The translations under genes and the position numbers were made by a program. 11,011 nt of DNA. Origin: DASTRU01 sp035761045 (GTDB taxonomy: Bacteria; Pseudomonadota; Gammaproteobacteria; Burkholderiales; Burkholderiaceae_E). The DNA lies in assembly GCA_035761045.1 (NCBI GenBank), contig DASTRU010000276.1, positions 1-11,011 of the forward strand. The letters run 5' to 3'. Positions 6,984 through 11,011 of the stretch are shown piece by piece; position 1 is the stretch's first letter, and each line of letters opens with the position of its first letter. The notes below the pieces were generated by a model, which was not told the origin of the DNA, did no database searches, and saw only the letters and a list, made by a program, of their open reading frames with translations.

Positions 6984-7517
6984 TTAGGCGGTGAGCGCTG
7001 CGCGCATTTGTTCGAGGCGCGCGCGCACGGTGGTGTCGAGTACTTCGTCGCCGACCGTCACGCGAACACCCCCAAGCAACGAGGCATCGACGGTGACTTT
7101 CGCGCGCAGACGAACGCCAAACTTCTTTTCGAGCGCGCTAACGAGATCGCCAACTTGCGCGTCGCTCATCGGAAACGCGCTCGCGATATCCGCGTCGGCG
7201 ATGCCCTCGTGCAGATTTTTTAAATGCCGAAATTGACGAGCGATCTCCGGCAGCAACGCAAGCCGGCTGTTCGACACCAGAGTGCGCACAAAATTCTGTG
7301 CCTCGGGCGGCAGCTCCATGCTAAGCACGCCGGTGAACAACCCGTAGATCTGCGTGTCGTCGAGCTTGGGATCCGCAATCGCCGCTTGCATTTGCGCATC
7401 ATCCGCGACGAGCGCTAAGTTCGAGACGACTTGCGTCCACGCTCCGAGATCGCCTTTCTTGGCGACTTGAAACAGCGCTTCGGCGTAGGGCCGCGCAACG
7501 GTCGAGAGTTCAGCCAT
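6984..7517 (-). CDS. atpH: F1 ATP synthase delta subunit
   Basis: Delta (the bacterial OSCP equivalent) joins the top of F1 to the b-subunit stator stalk. The 177 residues are the usual length. The N-terminal helical domain starts MAELSTVARPYAEALFQVAK and includes VRTLVSNSRLALLPEIARQF (residues 77-96). The C-terminal domain has the conserved LLGGVRVTVGDEVLDTTVR (147-165). The ATG at 7517 lies 11 bases after the atpF stop. Its modest Shine-Dalgarno (CGGAA) overlaps the atpF 3' end, so translational coupling is likely. Confidence 0.97.
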   Translation of the reverse strand: MAELSTVARPYAEALFQVAKKGDLGAWTQVVSNLALVADDAQMQAAIADPKLDDTQIYGLFTGVLSMELPPEAQNFVRTLVSNSRLALLPEIARQFRHLKNLHEGIADADIASAFPMSDAQVGDLVSALEKKFGVRLRAKVTVDASLLGGVRVTVGDEVLDTTVRARLEQMRAALTA

Positions 7518-7528
7518 GATCGTTCCGA

Positions 7529-7999
7529 TTAAAGCTGTGCTTTGAGTTGACCGAGCAGGTCGGCGTGTTTGGCCGCATCGATCTCGCGTTTGAGGATCGA
7601 CTCCGCGCCAGCCACCGCGAGCGCGGCTACCTGGTCGCGTAAAGCGGCACGCGCGCGCTGCGCTTCTTGCTCGATCTCGGCTTTGGCACCGGCCAACAAA
7701 CGATCGCCTTCCGCCTTGGCCTGCGCCTTGGCTTCGTCGATCAGTTTTTGCGCGCGCTTTTCGGTTTGCGCCACGATATCCGCCGCGCGTTGACGCGCTT
7801 CCGCGTCGAGCTTCGCAATGCGTTTTTCGGCTTCCTTCAAGCTTTGACTGCCTTTATCGGCGGCGGCCAAGCCTTCGGCGATCTTGCGCTGACGATCTTC
7901 GATCGCGCGTATCAACGGCGGCCAAATGAAAGTCATGGTGATCCAGCCGAGGATGAACAACACCGCGGTCTGGAAAAACAATGTGAGATTGACGCTCAT
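7529..7999 (-). CDS. atpF: Fo ATP synthase subunit b
   Basis: Subunit b is the peripheral stator stalk: an N-terminal membrane helix and a long cytoplasmic coiled coil that dimerises and holds delta. The 156 residues match the family. The membrane segment is about residues 5-26 (LTLFFQTAVLFILGWITMTF), followed by the conserved WPPLIRAIEDRQRKIAEGL (26-44). The rest is a continuous Ala/Glu/Lys/Arg-rich helix. A single atpF and no b' gene are seen, so a homodimer is expected. The Shine-Dalgarno for the ATG at 7999 is poor (AAAGA, about 11 bases away). The gene is separated from atpE by 126 bases with two hairpins, which may lower b output relative to c. Confidence 0.96.
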   Translation of the reverse strand: MSVNLTLFFQTAVLFILGWITMTFIWPPLIRAIEDRQRKIAEGLAAADKGSQSLKEAEKRIAKLDAEARQRAADIVAQTEKRAQKLIDEAKAQAKAEGDRLLAGAKAEIEQEAQRARAALRDQVAALAVAGAESILKREIDAAKHADLLGQLKAQL

Positions 8000-8030
8000 G
8001 GCGTATCAGTCTTTACGTGGTTCGAGCCAA

Positions 8031-8054
8031 GCACGGGCGCGTATTGGCCCGTGC
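8031..8054 (-). repeat. Perfect 8-bp hairpin before atpF
   Basis: GCACGGGC (8031-8038) and GCCCGTGC (8047-8054) are perfect inverted copies around an eight-base loop. In the minus-strand mRNA the stem lies in the atpE-atpF gap, 31 bases before the atpF start. It is GC-rich and not followed by a U-run, so it is more likely an mRNA stability or processing element, or a translation modulator, than a full terminator. Confidence 0.6.
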
Positions 8055-8075
8055 ACGATGCATTACGCGGTAACG

Positions 8076-8114
8076 GATTCGCGCCTTGATGCGTTAGACG
8101 CATGAGCGCGAATC
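8076..8114 (-). repeat. Long two-part hairpin just after atpE
   Basis: The outer arms GATTCGCGC (8076-8084) and GCGCGAATC (8106-8114) pair perfectly over nine bases. The inner arms ATGCGT (8089-8094) and ACGCAT (8098-8103) pair perfectly over six bases around a three-base loop. A small 4x2 internal loop separates the two. In the mRNA the stem starts 11 bases after the atpE stop. No U-run follows, so partial attenuation or 3'-end protection of an atpE-bearing transcript is more likely than full termination. Confidence 0.65.
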
Positions 8115-8125
8115 GCGAAACCCAC

Positions 8126-8368
8126 TTAGGCGCCGAACGGATTGGCGAACGCGAACAGCAGAGCAACGGCCACGCCGATCAGGAACGCGGCGTCGATCAG
8201 ACCGGCGAGCAGGAACATCTTGGTTTGCAGCGTGTTCATGAGTTCGGGTTGACGGGCAGCCGACTCGAGATACTTGCCGCCCATGATGGCGATACCGATG
8301 GCGGCGCCTAGCGCGCCGAGACCGATGATGAGACCGCAAGCGAGGGCGACGAAAGCGACGTTGGTCAT
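8126..8368 (-). CDS. atpE: Fo ATP synthase subunit c (proteolipid)
   Basis: Subunit c forms the membrane rotor ring, each copy carrying one proton per turn. The 80 residues form a two-helix hairpin: helix 1 about residues 5-34 (glycine-rich, GLGALGAAIGIAIMGG), polar loop ARQPEL (38-43) and helix 2 about 50-76. The proton-binding acid is Asp59 in AGLIDAAFLIG. The Gln/Glu/Ser set of sodium-binding rings is absent, so proton coupling is inferred. The FANPF ending is typical of betaproteobacteria. The ATG at 8368 has a strong CCAGGAG five bases upstream, behind a U-rich leader. This fits the need for many c copies per complex. Confidence 0.97.
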   Translation of the reverse strand: MTNVAFVALACGLIIGLGALGAAIGIAIMGGKYLESAARQPELMNTLQTKMFLLAGLIDAAFLIGVAVALLFAFANPFGA

Positions 8369-8373
8369 GATGA

Positions 8374-8410
8374 CTCCTGGTGGTAGATACGAGAAATGAA
8401 AAAAGAAAAC
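8374..8410 (-). promoter_or_regulatory. Strong Shine-Dalgarno and U-rich leader of atpE
   Basis: In the mRNA sense, GTTTTCTTTTTTCATTTCTC (8410-8391) is followed by CCAGGAG (8380-8374), five bases before the atpE ATG. It is the strongest ribosome-binding site seen in the operon. In E. coli a U/A-rich stretch upstream of the atpE Shine-Dalgarno is a known translation enhancer. A similar role here is inferred from the resemblance. Confidence 0.55.
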
Positions 8411-8423
8411 GAAACTGGTTTGA

Positions 8424-9293
8424 TCAATGGCCTTCGTGCGCCTGACCGAGATACACGAGCGTCAGCATCATGAAGATGAAGGCTTGCAGCAGGATCACGA
8501 GGATATGGAACACCGCCCAAATGGTTCCGGCGATCAGGTGACCGATACCGAGCATCACGCCGCCAAAACTTAGGGCCGCATAACCGCCGAGCATGGCGAT
8601 CAGGAAGAAGATCAATTCGCCCGCGTACATGTTGCCAAACAGCCGCATACCGAGCGAGACAGCCTTCGCGAGAAACTCGATGACGTTCAGCAGGAAATTA
8701 GGAATCCACAACAGCGGATTCGCGCCAAACGGTGCGGTGAACAGCTCATGCACGAAACCGCCAACGCCTTTGATCTTGAAGCTATAAAACAGCATCAACA
8801 GCAACACGCCGAAGCTCATGCCGAGCGTACCGTTAAGGTCGGCCGTAGGCAGCGGACGCAAATAGACGTGATGCGGATCCGCGCCGAAGAGATGCACGCC
8901 AATGAGTTCCGCGATCTTGGGGAAAAGATCAACGGGAATTAAGTCCACTGTGTTCATCAATACGATCCATACGAAGATCGTGATCGCCAGCGGCGCGATG
9001 AAGGCGCGGTTGCCGTGAATGATGGACTTTGATTGTTCCTCGACGAGCTCGACAATCATCTCGACGAAGGTTTGAAATTTGCCCGGAACGCCGGAGGTTG
9101 CTTTCACGGCCGCCTTACGCAAAAACAAAAGCGCCAGCACGCCGCAAAGTATCGAGAACAACAAGGTGTCGATGTTAATGACGGAAAAATCGACGATGAA
9201 CCCTTGCTTGGCGGGAGCTTGCCAATGCTGAAGGTGGTGGACGATGTATTCGGAGGGAGTGGGCGCGTGGTGCGCGGCAGTTTCGGCGGCCAT
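8424..9293 (-). CDS. atpB: Fo ATP synthase subunit a
   Basis: Subunit a is the membrane stator that provides the two proton half-channels facing the c-ring. The 289 residues fit the beta/gammaproteobacterial form (about 270-290). The N-terminal SEYIVHHLQHWQ is typical of the class. Hydrophobic segments lie near residues 40-58, 98-118, 157-172, 196-230 and 236-285. The essential Arg is residue 217 in KAVSLGMRLFGNMYAGELIF. The conserved helix near the C-terminus is VFHILVILLQAFIFMMLTLV. The ATG at 9293 has AAGG about nine bases upstream and lies 21 bases after atpI. Confidence 0.97.
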   Translation of the reverse strand: MAAETAAHHAPTPSEYIVHHLQHWQAPAKQGFIVDFSVINIDTLLFSILCGVLALLFLRKAAVKATSGVPGKFQTFVEMIVELVEEQSKSIIHGNRAFIAPLAITIFVWIVLMNTVDLIPVDLFPKIAELIGVHLFGADPHHVYLRPLPTADLNGTLGMSFGVLLLMLFYSFKIKGVGGFVHELFTAPFGANPLLWIPNFLLNVIEFLAKAVSLGMRLFGNMYAGELIFFLIAMLGGYAALSFGGVMLGIGHLIAGTIWAVFHILVILLQAFIFMMLTLVYLGQAHEGH

Positions 9294-9314
9294 CTTGTTT
9301 GCCTTGCTCAGTCT

Positions 9315-9704
9315 CTAAGTCTTGCGTGCAACCAAGCCCTGCCAAAGCAGGACCCACAGGTAACTCTTCAACACCATCACGATCGAGCCGATAAACCAGG
9401 GCCACGACAGCGACGGCATCCCCCAGGCCGCGATCACCAACAGCGCGCACGTCGAGGCGAGCTTGAGTAGCTCGCCGATCAGCACATCCGCTGGCTTTAC
9501 CCGACCTGTTTTTCGCATGCGCATAACAAGCCGCAAGGCGAACAATCCATTAGGAATCGCACACGCCGCCCCACCCGCTGCCGCAGACCACGCGGCGTGC
9601 GCGCCCCATCCAACCAGTGCGACACAGACAATCGCGATCGTGACCGCGAATTGCGCTGCGACAAGACGCACCGCTAAGGTAGGTGACGAGTGGGAGCTCC
9701 GCAT
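9315..9704 (-). CDS. atpI: ATP synthase subunit I (AtpI)
   Basis: AtpI is a small membrane protein encoded first in many atp operons. It is thought to help c-ring assembly and is not part of the finished enzyme. The 129 residues show four hydrophobic segments (about 11-33, 38-60, 80-96, 101-122), a GG...PN motif in the second (residues 44-52) and a conserved GELLKLA (77-83) at the third. Two starts are possible: ATG at 9704 (used here) and TTG at 9713, which adds three residues. Neither has a good Shine-Dalgarno; ATG is preferred by codon. It is the first gene after the predicted atp promoter and lies 21 bases before atpB. Confidence 0.9.
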   Translation of the reverse strand: MRSSHSSPTLAVRLVAAQFAVTIAIVCVALVGWGAHAAWSAAAGGAACAIPNGLFALRLVMRMRKTGRVKPADVLIGELLKLASTCALLVIAAWGMPSLSWPWFIGSIVMVLKSYLWVLLWQGLVARKT

Positions 9705-9757
9705 CGCTTGCAACGCCTAGGGTTGTGCACCGAAGACGAGGAATAGTCGGCACGCAT

Positions 9758-9780
9758 GGGTTGGGTGTTAGCCGCAACCC
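9758..9780 (-). repeat. Small inverted repeat in atp leader
   Basis: GGGTTG (9758-9763) and CAACCC (9775-9780) are perfect inverted copies around 11 bases. They lie in the predicted 5' leader between the atp promoter and atpI. The stem could fold in the mRNA, but six pairs with this loop give only modest stability. Its role is unknown. Confidence 0.35.
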
Positions 9781-9826
9781 GCCGCGCGTTACCGTCAATG
9801 CGGGCGGCGATTCGCAAAACCGCGGG

Positions 9827-9856
9827 ATTCTACGTTTTAGGGCTAACCCTAGTCAA
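9827..9856 (-). promoter_or_regulatory. Predicted sigma70-type promoter of the atp operon
   Basis: On the minus strand TTGACT (9856-9851) and TAGAAT (9832-9827) are separated by 18 bases, each one mismatch from the E. coli consensus. Transcription would start near 9820, leaving about 115 bases of leader before atpI. The -35 begins 18 bases after the ilvA stop. No clear terminator separates ilvA from this point, so some read-through from ilvA is possible. The spacer contains the short palindrome TAGGG-N4-CCCTA (9838-9851), which could be an operator. Confidence 0.65.
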
Positions 9857-9874
9857 ACCAGCAGGACGGTCGCG

Positions 9875-11011
9875 TTAAGCGCGTCGCGTTGGAAAACCCG
9901 CGCGTTCGAGCGACATTACGATTTCATCGATGTGCGCCGCGCTTCGTGTACGGACGACAAACTCCACTTCCACCGATTGCATGGGCAAGGCGGAGAACGT
10001 GCGTTGATGATGAATCTCATCGATGTTCGCGCCCAGTTGTCCTAAGCGAGTCGCGACCTCCGCGAGTCCGCCCGGCGCATCGCGAAGCGCGACGACGATG
10101 CGAGCGAGACGACCCGAACGCGCCATGCCGCGCTCGATGATGGCGGCAAGTACTAAGGGATCGATATTGCCGCCGCATAGTACGAGTCCAACTCGCTTAC
10201 CCGCGAAACGCTCGCGGTGACATAGAAGCGCCGCAAGCCCGGCCGCCGCGGCGCCTTCAACCACGGTCTTTTCGATTTCGAGCAACATCACGATGGCTTG
10301 TTCGAGATCGCCTTCATCCACCAACACAATGTCGCGCACGAATTGACGCACCACGCCTTGCGCGATGAGACCGGGTGCTTGAACGGCGATGCCGTCCGCG
10401 ATCGTGCTCGCGCCGTAATGCGCGGTGGTGCGATGAATCGCGGCCCACATCGACGGAAACCGCTTGGTTTGCACGCCTACGATTTCAATGTCGGGTTTGA
10501 TGGCATGAGCGGCGATCGCGATTCCACTAATGAGCCCACCGCCACCTATTGGGATGACGAGCGTGTCCAAGCTCGGTTCCGCTTCGAGCATTTCGAGTCC
10601 GATGGTGCCCTGCCCCGCGATGACTAAGTCATCGTCATAGGGGTGCACGTACACCAGACCACGCTCGGATGCGAGACGATCGGCCACCGTCTTGGCTTCG
10701 TCGAAATTACGGCCTTCCAACACGACCGTTGCGCCGAACGCGCGCGTGCGCTCGACCTTAGTGGTAGATGCGTGCATGGGCATCACGATCGTCGCTGGTA
10801 TACCAAGGCGTTGCGCGTGATAGGCAACGCCTTGAGCGTGATTGCCCGCCGATGCCGCGATCACACCGCACTTACGTTCATGTAAGGTCAGCGCGTTAAG
10901 TTTGTTGAAGGCGCCGCGCTCCTTAAAGGCCGCCGTGAATTGAAGGTTTTCAAACTTGAGCCAGACATCGCACCCGGTGATGTTGGACAAGGTGCGCGAA
11001 TGCAAGCAAGG
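9875..11011 (-). CDS. ilvA: Threonine ammonia-lyase with C-terminal ACT domain, 5' end outside window
   Basis: This PLP enzyme deaminates L-threonine to 2-oxobutanoate, the first committed step to isoleucine; many members also accept serine. The frame is open through the right edge (Pro-Cys before LHSRTLSN), so roughly 20-40 N-terminal residues are likely missing; 378 are visible. Counted from the first visible residue, the PLP lysine is Lys30 in AAFKERGAFNK. SAGNHAQG is at 54-61, IAGQGTIGLE at 131-140 and the phosphate-binding GGGGL at 156-160. A domain of about 75 residues at the C-terminus (ARIVVALRDAPGGLAEVA onward) looks like one ACT regulatory domain. That fits the medium-length form rather than the classical two-domain IlvA or the short catabolic TdcB. 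The ACT domain suggests allosteric control, but the ligand is not evident. It lies directly upstream of the atp promoter. Confidence 0.9.
   Translation of the reverse strand, partial: PCLHSRTLSNITGCDVWLKFENLQFTAAFKERGAFNKLNALTLHERKCGVIAASAGNHAQGVAYHAQRLGIPATIVMPMHASTTKVERTRAFGATVVLEGRNFDEAKTVADRLASERGLVYVHPYDDDLVIAGQGTIGLEMLEAEPSLDTLVIPIGGGGLISGIAIAAHAIKPDIEIVGVQTKRFPSMWAAIHRTTAHYGASTIADGIAVQAPGLIAQGVVRQFVRDIVLVDEGDLEQAIVMLLEIEKTVVEGAAAAGLAALLCHRERFAGKRVGLVLCGGNIDPLVLAAIIERGMARSGRLARIVVALRDAPGGLAEVATRLGQLGANIDEIHHQRTFSALPMQSVEVEFVVRTRSAAHIDEIVMSLERAGFPTRRA

Noticed and set aside
6378..7223. Long plus-strand open frame opposite atpA and atpH (281 codons)
   Set aside because: Antisense shadow of atpA and atpH with the same biased composition; no independent evidence for translation.
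8126..8368. Sodium-coupled c-ring
   Set aside because: The ring acid is Asp59 and the Gln and Glu-Ser ligands typical of sodium-binding c subunits are absent, so proton coupling is expected.
9674..9757. Possible 27-residue leader peptide starting at ATG 9757 in the atp leader
   Set aside because: No Shine-Dalgarno, it overlaps the atpI start in another frame, and no run of regulatory codons is seen.

Overview
The window reads as a chromosomal housekeeping region of a betaproteobacterium. The c subunit (polar loop ARQPEL, then a GLIDAAFLIG proton-binding helix ending in FANPF), the a subunit (SEYIVHHL N-terminus) and the gene order atp - hemE - priA all fit that class. Coding DNA is roughly 60% GC or higher by eye. 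All recognised genes lie on the minus strand, so transcription runs from the right end to the left end.

Layout in transcription order. (1) 11011-9875: the 3' part of a threonine ammonia-lyase with a C-terminal ACT domain (ilvA type), cut by the window edge. (2) 9874-9705: a gap with a good sigma70-like promoter (TTGACT-18-TAGAAT), most likely the main atp promoter. (3) 9704-2496: a complete nine-gene F1Fo ATP synthase operon, atpI-B-E-F-H-A-G-D-C. (4) 2499-1933: a small predicted lipoprotein with a TonB-C-terminal-like domain. It starts at a TTG that overlaps the atpC stop codon. (5) 1924-839: hemE, probably starting at a GTG just after the lipoprotein stop. (6) 838-498: an AT-rich gap (about 38% GC over 601-840) with several DnaA-box-like 9-mers, one perfect, and two inverted repeats. 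(7) 497-1: the N-terminal third or less of primosomal helicase PriA. It is open to the window edge, with a GTG start.

The atp genes encode the full proton-translocating ATP synthase: Fo a, c, b; F1 delta, alpha, gamma, beta, epsilon; and the assembly factor AtpI. Catalytic and proton-path residues are intact. Two features suggest how the many c subunits are made from a single-copy gene. atpE has a strong Shine-Dalgarno behind a U-rich leader. The long atpE-atpF gap holds two perfect-arm hairpins and ends in a poor Shine-Dalgarno for atpF.

The most unusual parts are non-coding or small: the DnaA-box cluster in the hemE-priA gap, the tandem hairpins behind atpE, and the TonB-like lipoprotein joined translationally to atpC. 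I saw no mobile element, CRISPR array, tRNA or rRNA, and no clearly new multi-gene system.
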